DNA from: Streptomyces chryseus
GTDB taxonomy: Bacteria; Actinomycetota; Actinomycetes; Streptomycetales; Streptomycetaceae
Length of the DNA stretch: 64,000 bases
Direction: 5' to 3'
Assembly (NCBI RefSeq): GCF_014650755.1
Contig: NZ_BMVO01000012.1
Location: 62,001 to 126,000, forward strand
Shown here: one piece after another, positions 21,121 through 30,471 of the stretch
Layout: every line of letters begins with the position of its first letter
How positions within the stretch are numbered: the first letter of the stretch is position 1
Notes under the pieces: generated by a model
What the model was told of the DNA's origin: nothing
Seen by the model: the letters and a program-made list of their open reading frames with translations, nothing else
Database searches by the model: none
Made by a program: the position numbers and the translations under genes

Positions 21121-21220
21121 GTGACCGTCAAGCCCGTTAACACACGGGCAACTTGAGCGAATCATCTCCGATATGCGGACGCGCCATGCTGTACAGCGTA
21201 CGGCCGTGCGGGTGCCGTTG

Positions 21221-21257
21221 CCCGGCCGGGGGCGCCACCATGTCGCCCCCGGCCGGG
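21221..21257. terminator. Bidirectional terminator between the second transporter operon and the S9 peptidase
   Basis: Arms CCCGGCCGGGGGCG (21221-21234) and CGCCCCCGGCCGGG (21244-21257) are perfect over 14 bp with a 9-base loop, between two convergent genes. Confidence 0.75.
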
Positions 21258-21314
21258 TGCCCCCTTCCGGGGGCTTCCCGGGCTCCCCTGCGGACGGGCG
21301 GAGGCCCCAGGGGC

Positions 21315-23444
21315 CTACTTCACCCCCAGCGACCGTCGCAGGAAGTCCACCTGGAGCAGCAGCAGGTTCTCCGCCACCTGCTCCTGCGGCGTCATGTGCG
21401 TCACCCCGGACAGCGGCAGCACCTCGTGCGGCCGCCCGGCGGCCAGCAGCGCCGACGACAAGCGCAGCGTGTGTGCCATCACCACGTTGTCGTCCGCGAG
21501 GCCGTGGACGATCATCAGCGGCCGGTGCACGTCGGCCGGCTGCGACAATCCGTCGTCGGTGACGAGCGAGTTGGCGGCGTACACCTGCGGCTGGTCGCCC
21601 GGATCCCCGAGGTAGCGCTCGGTGTAGTGCGTGTCGTACAGCCGCCAGTCGGTGACGGGCGCCCCCGCGATCCCCGCGTGGAAGACGTCGGGGCGGCGCA
21701 GTACCGCGAGCGCCGCCAGGTATCCGCCGTACGACCAGCCCCGGATCGCGACCCGGCCGAGATCCAGCGGGAAGTCACCGGCCAGCGCGTGCAGCGCCTC
21801 GACCTGGTCGTCGAGCGTGAGCGTGAACGCGTCCCTGATCTCCTTCTCCCAGCCGGGGGAGTGCCCGGGCGTCCCCCGTCCGTCGGCGACGATCACCGCG
21901 AAGCCCTGGTCGGCGAACCACTGGGACGTGAGGTACGCGTTGTGCGCGGCAACGACGCGCCGCGCGTGCGGTCCTCCGTACGGGTCCATCAGCACCGGAA
22001 GCGGCCCGTCTGCCTCCGTATGGCCCGTGGGGAGCAGAACGGCGCACGGAATCCGCCGCGCGCCCCCCTCCAGGAGCCGCACGCGCGCCGTCAGGACGGG
22101 CTCCTCGGCGTACGACGCCACCACCACCTCACGCCTGCCGTCGCGCAGCACCCGCACCACCGTGCCGCTGCGTTCCGGCCGCGCCGAAGCCAGTACGGTC
22201 ACCCCGCCCGACCGCACCGCGGAGTGCACTCCCGGGCCCTGCGAAAGCCGCTCCACGCCCAGCTCGTTCACCCGGTAGACGTGCACCTCACCCGTTTCCG
22301 GACCGGCGGCCTCCGCCCCGGCCGAGGCGGAGACCAGCACGTCGTCGCCCGAGACGTCCAGGACCGCCCGCACCTGCAACTGCGGCCCGGTCAGCGCCCG
22401 GTCGCCGACGGTCAGCACCCGCGCCCCGCCCTCGTCCGCGATCCGCACGAGCCGCCCGTCCGGCGCCCAGACCGGTACGCCGTCGAAAAGTTCCAGCCAC
22501 ACCGCGTCCTCGTCCACATGCACGGTCCGCGTCGCACCGGTCGCGGGATCCACCGCCAGATACAACTGGCCGCGCTGGTCGCGCGACTGCACGAGCAGCA
22601 GCGGAGCCCCCGCTTCCGACCAGTGGACCCGCGCCAGGTAGGGGAACCGGGCGCGGTCCCACACCACCTCGGTGCGCTCCGCCCCCTCGTCCAGGCCGTA
22701 CAGGAACAGCCGCACCTGCGCGTTGGGCGTCCCCGCCGCCGGGTACGCGACCCGCGCGGGCTCACTGTGCGGGTTGGCCGGATCCGAGATCCACCAGCGC
22801 TCCACGGCCGCGTCGTCCGCGCGGGCGACCAGCAGCCGGTCCGACTCCGGCGACCACCAGAAGCCGCGCGAGCGGCCCATCTCCTCGGCCGCCACGAACT
22901 CCGCCAGGCCGTACGTCGTGCCCTCGTCCTCCGGCTCGGCGAGCGCCCGGTCGCCGTCGCCCTCGGCCCCGATCACCCGCAGGGCGCCCCCGGCGACGTA
23001 CGCGACGTGCAGGCCGTCCGGCGAGGGCCGGGGGTCGAGCACCGGACCCGCCGCCGGCAGCTCGCGCGCGGTCCCGGCCCGCAGCTCCGCCGCGAACAGC
23101 CGCCCGGACAGCCCGAACGCCGCCAGCTCGACCGCCGCGTCCACGGCGTAGCCGACGATCCCGGCGGAGCCCTCCCGGCTGCGCTCGCGCCGCGCCTTCT
23201 CCCGCGCCGACAGCTTCTCGGCGGCGCCGCCGAGAAGCTCTCCGGGGTCGGCCGCGATGCGCTCCCGCGCGCCCCCCTCCAGGTCGAGCACCCAGAGCCG
23301 GTTCGCCCGGTCGGTGCCGGACGAGGACCGCAGGAACACCACACGAGCCCCGTCCGGCGACACGGTGAACGCCCGTGGCGCCCCCAGGGTGAAGCGCTGC
23401 GTCCTCGCGTGCTGGCGGGGGAAGGAGAGCTGATTCGACGTCAT
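21315..23444 (-). CDS. Prolyl oligopeptidase family (S9) serine peptidase, dipeptidyl-peptidase IV-like
   Basis: 709 residues. The N-terminal two thirds form the expected beta-propeller (repeated LWVLDLEGG, VWAPDGRLVRIAD). The C-terminal alpha/beta-hydrolase has nucleophile GWSYGGY (Ser571), HGLADDNV with the catalytic Asp, and GVTHM with His683. Such enzymes cut short peptides, often after proline. No export signal is visible, so it may act in the cytoplasm on peptides imported by the adjacent Opp systems (inference from position). Start ATG 23444 was chosen because homologues begin near MTSNQLSFPRQ and GGAGAGC lies upstream. Confidence 0.88.
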   Translation of the reverse strand: MTSNQLSFPRQHARTQRFTLGAPRAFTVSPDGARVVFLRSSSGTDRANRLWVLDLEGGARERIAADPGELLGGAAEKLSAREKARRERSREGSAGIVGYAVDAAVELAAFGLSGRLFAAELRAGTARELPAAGPVLDPRPSPDGLHVAYVAGGALRVIGAEGDGDRALAEPEDEGTTYGLAEFVAAEEMGRSRGFWWSPESDRLLVARADDAAVERWWISDPANPHSEPARVAYPAAGTPNAQVRLFLYGLDEGAERTEVVWDRARFPYLARVHWSEAGAPLLLVQSRDQRGQLYLAVDPATGATRTVHVDEDAVWLELFDGVPVWAPDGRLVRIADEGGARVLTVGDRALTGPQLQVRAVLDVSGDDVLVSASAGAEAAGPETGEVHVYRVNELGVERLSQGPGVHSAVRSGGVTVLASARPERSGTVVRVLRDGRREVVVASYAEEPVLTARVRLLEGGARRIPCAVLLPTGHTEADGPLPVLMDPYGGPHARRVVAAHNAYLTSQWFADQGFAVIVADGRGTPGHSPGWEKEIRDAFTLTLDDQVEALHALAGDFPLDLGRVAIRGWSYGGYLAALAVLRRPDVFHAGIAGAPVTDWRLYDTHYTERYLGDPGDQPQVYAANSLVTDDGLSQPADVHRPLMIVHGLADDNVVMAHTLRLSSALLAAGRPHEVLPLSGVTHMTPQEQVAENLLLLQVDFLRRSLGVK

Positions 23445-23611
23445 ATGCCCGAAGCTACCGTCCGATGGCAACTCCATGCGCCCCTCGTGCTGCCGTGCAC
23501 CGATCAATGCGTACGCACGGATAGTTATGATCCGTAGCGCTTGGTGGGTATGAACCTGCTGGCGAATGTCCGCATGCCCGTTTCGACCCGATTAAGTGGA
23601 GGTGAACCGCC

Positions 23612-23806
23612 GTGGCACTCTCGATTTCGGCGGTAGTGCTGTTGGCGATCATCGTCATCCTGATGGTCCGGAAATCGGGTCTCAAAGCCGGACACGCGGT
23701 GGTCTGCGTACTCCTCGGCTTCTACCTCGCCAGCTCGTCCATCGCACCCACGATCAACGAACTGACCACGAACGTGGCCGGGATGATCGGCGGCATCAAG
23801 TTCTGA
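23612..23806 (+). CDS. Small membrane protein of unknown function
   Basis: 64 residues from a GTG at 23612 with GGAGGTG upstream. Two hydrophobic segments: ISAVVLLAIIVILMV (residues 4-18) and AVVCVLLGFYLASSSIA (about 29-45). No recognised domain. It lies just before mshB on the same strand, separated by 24 bases, and similar small genes sit there in other streptomycetes as far as I recall. Function unknown. Confidence 0.7.
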   Translation: MALSISAVVLLAIIVILMVRKSGLKAGHAVVCVLLGFYLASSSIAPTINELTTNVAGMIGGIKF

Positions 23807-23830
23807 GCGCGGCCTCGTAGGGTGGTCCCC

Positions 23831-24712
23831 ATGACGGACCACCCAGCCCGTCGTCTGCTTCTGGTGCACGCGCACCCCGACGACGAGTCGATCAACAACG
23901 GCGCCACCATGGCCAGGTACGCCGCCGAGGGCGCCGGGGTCACCCTGGTGACCTGCACCCTCGGCGAGGAGGGCGAGGTCATCCCGCCCGCCCTCGCGCA
24001 CCTGGCCGCCGACCGCGACGACACCCTCGGCGCCCACCGCGTCGCCGAACTGGCCGCCGCGATGAAGGAACTGGGGGTCACCGACCACCGCTTCCTCGGC
24101 GGCCCCGGCCGGTTCCGCGACTCCGGGATGACGGGCGCCCCGCAGAACCACCGCGAGGGCGCCTTCTGGGCCGCGCCGGTGGACGAGGCGGCCGCGTACC
24201 TGGTCGAGGTGATCCGTTCCGTGTGCCCGCAGGTCCTCGTCACCTACGACCCGGACGGCGGCTACGGCCACCCGGACCACATCCAGGCGCACCGCGTCGC
24301 CATGCGCGCCGCCGACCTCGCGGCCGAGCCGGACTTCCGTCCGGACCTCGGAACCCCCCACGCGATCGCCAAGATCTACTGGAACCGGGTGCCGCGCGCC
24401 TACGCACAGGACGGCTTCGCCCGCCTGCGCGCGGCCACCGTGAGCTTCCCCGGCACCGGCGCCGTGGACGACATCCCGGGCGTGGTCGACGACGCGGTGA
24501 TCACCACCGAGATCGACGGCACCGCGTACGCCGCCGCGAAGACCGCCGCGATGCGCGCCCACGCCACCCAGATCACCGTGGAGGGCGACTTCTTCGCCCT
24601 CTCCAACAACCTCGGCCAGCCCGTCCTGATCACGGAGTACTACCAACTGGTACGCGGTGAACGGCCCGTCGGCGGCCGCGAGAGCGACCTCTTCGCGGGA
24701 GTGACGTCATGA
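23831..24712 (+). CDS. mshB: MshB: N-acetyl-1-D-myo-inosityl-2-amino-2-deoxy-glucopyranoside deacetylase
   Basis: 293 residues. Removes the acetyl group from GlcNAc-inositol in mycothiol synthesis, the main actinobacterial thiol. Zinc motif AHPDDE (residues 14-19) and the later HPDHIQAHR supply the metal ligands, and [12 protein letters not shown] is typical. Start ATG 23831 is preferred to an ATG three codons earlier because of spacing to AGGGTGG. The end overlaps the next gene by four bases. Confidence 0.92.
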   Translation: MTDHPARRLLLVHAHPDDESINNGATMARYAAEGAGVTLVTCTLGEEGEVIPPALAHLAADRDDTLGAHRVAELAAAMKELGVTDHRFLGGPGRFRDSGMTGAPQNHREGAFWAAPVDEAAAYLVEVIRSVCPQVLVTYDPDGGYGHPDHIQAHRVAMRAADLAAEPDFRPDLGTPHAIAKIYWNRVPRAYAQDGFARLRAATVSFPGTGAVDDIPGVVDDAVITTEIDGTAYAAAKTAAMRAHATQITVEGDFFALSNNLGQPVLITEYYQLVRGERPVGGRESDLFAGVTS

Positions 24713-25083
24713 CCACGACCCCGGCGCGCATCGGCGCCTACGTCCTGCTCCTCGTGCTGGGCGCGCTCACCGGCGCGGCGGGCGTCCTCGTCCACGCGGC
24801 GTGGTTCCCCGGCGGCCTGCTGCTGGCCCTGCTCGCCGCGGCGGGACTCTTCTGCGGCGGCCTGTACGCCACGGGAACCCGGTCCGGCGTCGGCGCGGCG
24901 GCCGCCGGATGGCTCCTGGCCATCGTCCTGCTGACCGTCAGCCGCCCCGAGGGCGACCTGCTCATCGGCGGCAGCTCCGTGTCGTACGCCTTCATGCTGG
25001 GCGGCATGGCCGTGGCTGTGATCTGCGCCACGATGCTGCGGGCGCCGTCAGGGGGCGCGGTGAGCGCCCGACTTGGCAAATGA
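24709..25083 (+). CDS. Small four-helix membrane protein coupled to mshB
   Basis: 124 residues, four predicted membrane segments (for example [21 protein letters not shown]-like first segment, residues 8-28, and [16 protein letters not shown] near the end). The ATGA overlap with mshB means co-translation; this pairing is common in streptomycetes. No catalytic motif was seen. A role in mycothiol metabolism is only guilt by association. Confidence 0.75.
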   Translation: MTTTPARIGAYVLLLVLGALTGAAGVLVHAAWFPGGLLLALLAAAGLFCGGLYATGTRSGVGAAAAGWLLAIVLLTVSRPEGDLLIGGSSVSYAFMLGGMAVAVICATMLRAPSGGAVSARLGK

Positions 25084-25250
25084 CGTACCACTTGAGTCGG
25101 TGAGCCCGTCGTCCACGCGTGGCCGCCACCAGCCCGTCGCCAAGGGGGCGGGGCACGTGTCGGCGGCGGCCAGTATGGTGGTGCGCGCCGCCGAGCCGCC
25201 CGCAGTACCAGGTAAGAGCGGGCGAGCGGAGCTAACCGGGAGAACCTGCC

Positions 25251-27263
25251 TTGAGTCGTGAAACTGACAGTTCGTCCTCCGGCCCCCAGGGGCGTGGCGG
25301 AGCCGCGTACCCCTCGGGTACGCCGCCGTACGGATCCCGCCAGTATCCGTCGTCGCACCCCGGGCAGGACGGTCCGGAGGGCCCCGAGGCCGCCGGACAG
25401 GCGGAACCGGACGAGCCCAGGACCGAGACCACGCTGACCACGCGCATCCGGATCAACATCCCCGGGTCGCGGCCGATCCCTCCGGTCGTCATGCGCACGC
25501 CCATGGGCGACGTGGAGCCGCCGTCCTCGCCCGCGAACGGCGAGCGCACCGGCAGCACGCCGCGCCCGCCCGAGCCCGGGCGGGACACCGCGCCGCGCGA
25601 CGAGCCGGTTTCCGGCCCGGCCGCCGGCTCTGGTGCCGGTTCCGGTTCCGGTTCCGGCGAGGACAAGCCGCCGGCCAGCGACTGGTTCGCGCCGCGCAAG
25701 TCGTCGGCCGCCCCCGCCCCCGCCGCACCCGCGCCGGAACAGGGCGGCGGGCAGCGTTCCGACCTCCCGTACTTCACGCCGGAGGAGCCGCAGCGGCAGA
25801 GCGCCCCGGCGCCCCTGCCGCGCCGCAGCCCCGGCGGTTCGGCGGGCGCCCCGGCCGCCGGCGCCGGCCCGGTCGGCCCCCTGGGCCCCGTGGGCCCGTC
25901 GGGCCCGACCACCGGTCCGGCCACCGGCAGCGCGACGTTCCCCGGCCCGTCCATCGGCGGCCCCACGGTGGGCGGCTCGCCGTTCGACGGCCCCGGTTCC
26001 GCTTCTGGCGCGGGCGTACGTCCGCAGGGCCCGGCGGGCCCCCCTGTGTCGGGCCCGCCGCGCATGAGCGACGACACGGCGGTCCTGACCCCGCAGAACC
26101 CGGCAGCGGGCCCCCCGGCGGGCGGCAACGTCTCCGGTGACACGCTGACCAGCGGCATCCCCGTGGTCCAGCCGGCAAACCGGCACTCGCCGTTCGCACC
26201 GCCGCAGGGCGACGCCCGCTTCGGTCCGGACCTGACGGCGCCCCTCCCCGGCGACCCGGTGGCCGCGCCCGAGCACGTGCGTGCCACACCGCCCCCCACT
26301 CCCTCCGCCCCCGCCAAGAAGGGCCGCTCCAAGCTGGTCCTGGTGGCCGTGGGCGTCGCGGCGGCGGGCGCGGTGGCGTACGGCGCGGGGCTCCTGATGA
26401 ACCACTCCGACGTACCGAAGGGCACCACGGTCCTCGGCGTCGACATCGGCGGCGGGACGAAGGAGGAAGCGGTCGGCAAGCTCGAAGCCGCCCTCGGCAA
26501 GCGCGCCGCCACCCCGCTGCGGCTCACCGTGGACGGGAAGGCGACCCAGCTCCCGCCGTCCAACGCGGGCCTCACCCTGGACAGCCAGGCGACCGTGCGC
26601 GGCGCCGCGGGCAGCGACTACAACCCCGTCTCCGTGATCGGTTCCCTCTTCGGCGGCGAGCGCGTCGCCGAGCCGGTGATCCCGGTCGACGAGGAGAAGC
26701 TGAGCGTCGCGCTGGCCGACCTGGCGGGCACCTCGGGCTCGGCCAGCGAGGGCACGATCAAGTTCGTACCCGGCAAGGCGGTCGCCGTACCGGGCAAGGC
26801 GGGCAAGCAGCTCGACGTCGGCCGCTCCATGGTCCGGGTCAGGGACGCCTACCGCGCCCAGGTGGAGACCGGCAGGCCGAACACGGTGGAGCTGCCCGTC
26901 GCCACGAAGAACCCGACGATCGGCAAGGACGAACTGGACCGGGCGATGAAGGAGTTCGCCCAGCCCGCGATGTCCGACCTGATCACGATCAAGGCGGGCG
27001 GCAAGCAGATCCAGTTCGGACCGGCCAAGTCGCTGCCGAAGATCCTCTCCATGAAGCCGATCGACGGCCGACTGGTGGAGGTCTACAACAAGCCGGCGAT
27101 CGAGCAGCTCCTGGAGGGCGTGTTCGACGGCGTACAGATCACCAAGGGCGACGGCAAGAAGCACCCGGTCACCGCGGACGACGTGGCCTTCGCCATGCGC
27201 ACCGCGCTGCTGGGCAAGACCCCGGCGGAGCGGGTCACGGAGATCAGCCTCAACCCGAGCTAG
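25251..27263 (+). CDS. Membrane-anchored protein with disordered Pro/Gly-rich cytoplasmic region and YoaR-like putative peptidoglycan-binding domain
   Basis: 670 residues from a TTG at 25251 behind GGGAG. Residues 1-345 are cytoplasmic, low-complexity and rich in Pro, Gly and Ala, including collagen-like GPVGPLGPVGPSGP and GSGAGSGSGSG runs. A single membrane segment follows at about 361-382 (VLVAVGVAAAGAVAYGAGLL), preceded by KKGRSK. The external part begins PKGTTVLGVDIGG and resembles the PG_binding_4 module of YoaR/VanW-like and L,D-transpeptidase proteins, but no catalytic YkuD domain follows. Probable cell-envelope protein. Its stop overlaps the convergent gene's stop. Confidence 0.75.
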   Translation: MSRETDSSSSGPQGRGGAAYPSGTPPYGSRQYPSSHPGQDGPEGPEAAGQAEPDEPRTETTLTTRIRINIPGSRPIPPVVMRTPMGDVEPPSSPANGERTGSTPRPPEPGRDTAPRDEPVSGPAAGSGAGSGSGSGEDKPPASDWFAPRKSSAAPAPAAPAPEQGGGQRSDLPYFTPEEPQRQSAPAPLPRRSPGGSAGAPAAGAGPVGPLGPVGPSGPTTGPATGSATFPGPSIGGPTVGGSPFDGPGSASGAGVRPQGPAGPPVSGPPRMSDDTAVLTPQNPAAGPPAGGNVSGDTLTSGIPVVQPANRHSPFAPPQGDARFGPDLTAPLPGDPVAAPEHVRATPPPTPSAPAKKGRSKLVLVAVGVAAAGAVAYGAGLLMNHSDVPKGTTVLGVDIGGGTKEEAVGKLEAALGKRAATPLRLTVDGKATQLPPSNAGLTLDSQATVRGAAGSDYNPVSVIGSLFGGERVAEPVIPVDEEKLSVALADLAGTSGSASEGTIKFVPGKAVAVPGKAGKQLDVGRSMVRVRDAYRAQVETGRPNTVELPVATKNPTIGKDELDRAMKEFAQPAMSDLITIKAGGKQIQFGPAKSLPKILSMKPIDGRLVEVYNKPAIEQLLEGVFDGVQITKGDGKKHPVTADDVAFAMRTALLGKTPAERVTEISLNPS

Positions 27264-28930
27264 GAGGCGAGGGGCCTGTCGTCGCCGCGCGAGGCGTCCA
27301 GCGGGTCCCAGCCGGGGCGGCGTTCCGGGAGCAGCGCGGCGTCGCCCAGGGTGGCTCCGCCGTGCACCTCGTGCATCAGCCGGCGGCCGAGGATCTGGCC
27401 GGCGCAGGCGATGCCGCTGACGGCGGACCCGGTGATCCCGTTCCCGTAGCGGGTGTTGGCGCCGGCGACGTACAGCCCTTCGACGAAGGTCGCGGTGTCC
27501 GGGCGGGCCCCGGCGCTGCCCCAGTGCGCCATGCCGAACGGGGTGCCGCCGGTGGAGTGCGTGTACCGCTCGTGGGTGAGCGGCGTCGCGGTCTCCAGAT
27601 GCGTGATGTGGCCGCGGAACGGGCCGAGGGCCTCCTCGGCCGCGTCCAGCACCGCCTCGGTGAGCCGGGCCTTCTCGGCCTGGTACGCGGGATTGCGGCG
27701 GTACTTCTCACCGTCGGCCGGCCCCGCGGTGAACCCCCACCGTTCGAAACCGGGGGGACACAGGGTCATCAGCTGGAAGTTGGAGTGGCCCGGCGGGCAG
27801 ATCCGGCGCGTGACGGGGTCCTTGCCGGAGGCGAACGAGGCGAAGAGGAAGTCGGCTTCGCCGCGGGGCACGGAAGCGCCGTCCCCGGCGGCGCGCAGGT
27901 CCCGGTAGAACCGTTCGATGTCGTCGCCCCGGTACCACCACACATTGGCGTGCTGCTCGATGTCGACGTCCAGCGCGACGTACACGGCCGCCCAGGGCAG
28001 GGCCATCCGCGCGTCGCGGGTCTTCGCGGCGAGCCGGCGCGGCAGCCGCTCCTCACCGACGAGCCCGAGCATCGTCCGCCGGTAGTCGGCGTTGGACACC
28101 ACCACCGGCGCCACCGCGCGGCTTCCGTCGGCGAGTTCGACGCCCTGGGCCCGCCCGCCCTCGACCGTGATCCGGCTGACCGTGCTGTAGGTGCGCAGGG
28201 CGCCGCCGTGCGCCCGGATGACCTCCAGCAGCCCGGCGGCCAGGGTCTGGCCGCCGCCCTCCGGGTAGTACGCGCCCCGCACGTAGTGGTCGGTCACCGT
28301 CGCGTGCAGGGCGACGGTCGCCTCGTCGGGGGCCATGCCGTAGTTGGGGGACTGGGCGGCCAGCAGCGTCCGGGCGCGGGTGGACAGCGCGCAGTGCGTG
28401 AAGAGCTCCGCGAGCGTACGCCGCCCCCAGGCCACCGACTGCGGTGCGTGTTGGGCCAGATCGGCCATCGGGACGTCCTCGGCGGCGACGATCGCGTCCC
28501 GTCGCTCCGCGCCCAGGGCGGACACGACGGCCAGGAAGGTGTCGATGCCCGCCGCGTCCCCGGGGCACGCCTCGTGCAGCCGCTTGCGGTACGTCTCCCA
28601 GTCGGCCGGCATGTCCAGCGTGGCTCCCGGGATCACGATGCGGTCGAAGCCGTCCGGGTCCATCTCCCGGTAGCGCAGCCGCCCGCGCAGGCCGAGGCCG
28701 TTCAGGATCGCGGGGAGCAGGCCGTCGGAGCCGCAGTCGCCGAGATAGTGCACCCCGACGTCGAACTCGTACGCCCGGCGCCTGCGGAACACGTGGCTGT
28801 TGCCGCCCGCGACGCCGCCCTGTTCGGCGACGAGCACCCGCTTGCCGGCGACCGCGAGGTAGGCGGCGCACACGAGGCCGCCGATGCCCGAGCCCACGAC
28901 GATCGCGTCCCAGCGTTCGGCGGCGCTCAC
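27260..28930 (-). CDS. FAD-dependent phytoene dehydrogenase / retinol saturase-like oxidoreductase
   Basis: 556 residues from a GTG at 28930 that overlaps the acyltransferase stop (GTGA). The N-terminal FAD motif VVGSGIGGLVCAAYLAVAGK is followed by GGNSHVFRRR; the C-terminal FAD-binding motif FVEGLYVAGANTRYGNGITG is clear. The family covers carotenoid desaturases and isomerases and all-trans-retinol saturase, all acting on conjugated polyenes. No carotenoid genes are nearby, so the polyene made by the adjacent type II PKS is a likely substrate: isomerisation, desaturation or selective reduction of a double bond. Which of these cannot be told from sequence. Confidence 0.85.
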   Translation of the reverse strand: MSAAERWDAIVVGSGIGGLVCAAYLAVAGKRVLVAEQGGVAGGNSHVFRRRRAYEFDVGVHYLGDCGSDGLLPAILNGLGLRGRLRYREMDPDGFDRIVIPGATLDMPADWETYRKRLHEACPGDAAGIDTFLAVVSALGAERRDAIVAAEDVPMADLAQHAPQSVAWGRRTLAELFTHCALSTRARTLLAAQSPNYGMAPDEATVALHATVTDHYVRGAYYPEGGGQTLAAGLLEVIRAHGGALRTYSTVSRITVEGGRAQGVELADGSRAVAPVVVSNADYRRTMLGLVGEERLPRRLAAKTRDARMALPWAAVYVALDVDIEQHANVWWYRGDDIERFYRDLRAAGDGASVPRGEADFLFASFASGKDPVTRRICPPGHSNFQLMTLCPPGFERWGFTAGPADGEKYRRNPAYQAEKARLTEAVLDAAEEALGPFRGHITHLETATPLTHERYTHSTGGTPFGMAHWGSAGARPDTATFVEGLYVAGANTRYGNGITGSAVSGIACAGQILGRRLMHEVHGGATLGDAALLPERRPGWDPLDASRGDDRPLAS

Positions 28931-29925
28931 GCGGCGCCCCGCACGGAGGAGCGCGGCGAAGCCGTCACCGAGGACGTCAGGGGGGACGGCGCGGGCACGG
29001 CCACCAGCTGACCCGGCTCGGCGATCGACAGGCGCGACACCTGCGGGGTGATCTTGCGGGCGAGCCCGGTGAGCGTACGGCCGGGGCCGATCTCCACGAA
29101 CATGTCGCAGTACAGCTCGTCGGCCATCGTGCGGACCGAGTCCGCCCAGCGCACCGGTTCGGTGATCTGCCGGCCGAGCCGCTGCGGCCAGGCGCCGGCG
29201 CCCCGGTGCGGGCGCGCGTCCACGTTCGACACCACCGGCGCGCGGCCCGGCCGGAACTCGGCGTCCTGCACCGTCCGCGCGAACGCGCGCGCCGCGAGCC
29301 GCATCAGGGGCGTGTGGAAGGCGCCGCCCACCGGGATCGACAGGATCCGCAGCGCGCCCAGTTCCTGGGCCGACTCCACGCACCGGGAGACCGCCCCGGC
29401 CTCACCGGAGACGACGCTCTGCTGCGGGGAGTTCAGGTTGGCCACCCACACCTGTCCGCCCTCGTCACGGACACCCGCCGCGGCCTTCTCCACGTCTTCC
29501 GGGGCCAGGCCGAGGACCACGGCCATGGTGCCGGGTTCGGACGCGCACGCCTCGCGCATCGCCTCGCCCCGCGCGGCGACCAGCTTCACGCCGTCGTCGA
29601 AGCCGGTGATCCCGGCGGCCACCAGGGCCGCGTACTCGCCCAGGCTGTGGCCGGCGCACACGAGCGGCCGCCTGGCGGCGGGCAGCGCGTGCCGGACCTC
29701 GTGCAGGATCACCATTTCCAGGACGAAGGTGGCCAGCTGCGCGTTGTCCGTACGGCGCAGTTCCTCCTCGTCCGCGTGCAGCAGCAGGTGGACGACGTCA
29801 CGCCCGGACACCTCGGCCGCGCGCTCCGCCAGGAACCAGCCGGGCCGGCCCGCCCAGGGGCGCCCCATCCCGGGCTGCTGCGCGCCCTGGCCGGGGAATA
29901 TCAATGCCAAACGTGGACCGCTCAT
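28927..29925 (-). CDS. Malonyl-CoA:ACP acyltransferase (FabD-like) of the cluster
   Basis: 332 residues. Loads malonyl units on the ACP. N-terminus LIFPGQGAQQPGMG, nucleophile GHSLGEYA (Ser94), the carboxylate-binding Arg in ARGEAM (Arg119) and catalytic His204 in GAFHTPLM are all present, so it should be active and malonyl-specific. Start ATG 29925 with GGGAGAAG upstream; a longer in-frame extension would run through the divergent ACP gene and was rejected. A dedicated acyltransferase is unusual for type II PKS clusters, which normally borrow FabD. Confidence 0.9.
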   Translation of the reverse strand: MSGPRLALIFPGQGAQQPGMGRPWAGRPGWFLAERAAEVSGRDVVHLLLHADEEELRRTDNAQLATFVLEMVILHEVRHALPAARRPLVCAGHSLGEYAALVAAGITGFDDGVKLVAARGEAMREACASEPGTMAVVLGLAPEDVEKAAAGVRDEGGQVWVANLNSPQQSVVSGEAGAVSRCVESAQELGALRILSIPVGGAFHTPLMRLAARAFARTVQDAEFRPGRAPVVSNVDARPHRGAGAWPQRLGRQITEPVRWADSVRTMADELYCDMFVEIGPGRTLTGLARKITPQVSRLSIAEPGQLVAVPAPSPLTSSVTASPRSSVRGAA

Positions 29926-29991
29926 CGTGGCTTCTCCCGTCTCCAGCCGAATCTCCTGAGATCCGAGCAACGGAAATGGTGCCAGCGGGAT

Positions 29992-30020
29992 TTGAAAGGC
30001 GCATGGAGGGCAGATAAAAG
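29992..30020 (+). promoter_or_regulatory. Candidate promoter of the ACP-ketosynthase operon
   Basis: TTGAAA (29992-29997), 17-base spacer, TAAAAG (30015-30020), resembling a principal-sigma promoter, in the AT-richer 270-base divergent gap 29926-30195. It would give a leader of about 170 bases. A small hairpin CCCCG...CGGGG lies at 30054-30074. The acyltransferase promoter must also be in this gap but was not located. Confidence 0.35.
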
Positions 30021-30195
30021 CCCCGAGGCGGATCCGCGGCAGATCTTGAAACGCCCCGCTATCACTTTCGGGGAATGCGGTGTTTCCTTCGTGCGACGGC
30101 TCTTGCTGTCCCCGGTCCGGGCCGCTTACGTTCCTCTCGTCTTGCCCCGCGACAGCGGAAACGGCCCGCGACGGCGGAAAAACGAGAGGTAGACC

Positions 30196-30471
30196 ATGAC
30201 CCAGCAGACTGTGGCAACAGCGGCCGACTTCCACGAGCAGGTGAGCCAGATCGTCATCGAGGAGCTGGAGCTCGAGGAGGGCGAACTCACCGACAACGGC
30301 CATTTCATCGACGACTACGACAGCGACTCGCTGTCGCTCATCACCGTCGTCTCCCGAATTGAGAAGGAATTGGGAGTCGTCATTCCCAAGACCGAACTCG
30401 GCGAGCTGGTGAACCTGTTCCTTCTCGTCGACGCCGTCGCTCAGCACGCCGCGGAGAGCGTCAATGGCTGA
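30196..30471 (+). CDS. Acyl carrier protein of the type II PKS
   Basis: 91 residues. Four-helix acyl carrier protein; the phosphopantetheine attachment site is Ser45 in DSDSLSL. GAGAGG precedes the ATG. It overlaps the ketosynthase gene by eight bases. Acidic helix I (ELELEEGE) as usual. It would carry the growing chain and be activated by the phosphopantetheinyl transferase at 45.1-45.8 kb. Confidence 0.92.
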   Translation: MTQQTVATAADFHEQVSQIVIEELELEEGELTDNGHFIDDYDSDSLSLITVVSRIEKELGVVIPKTELGELVNLFLLVDAVAQHAAESVNG

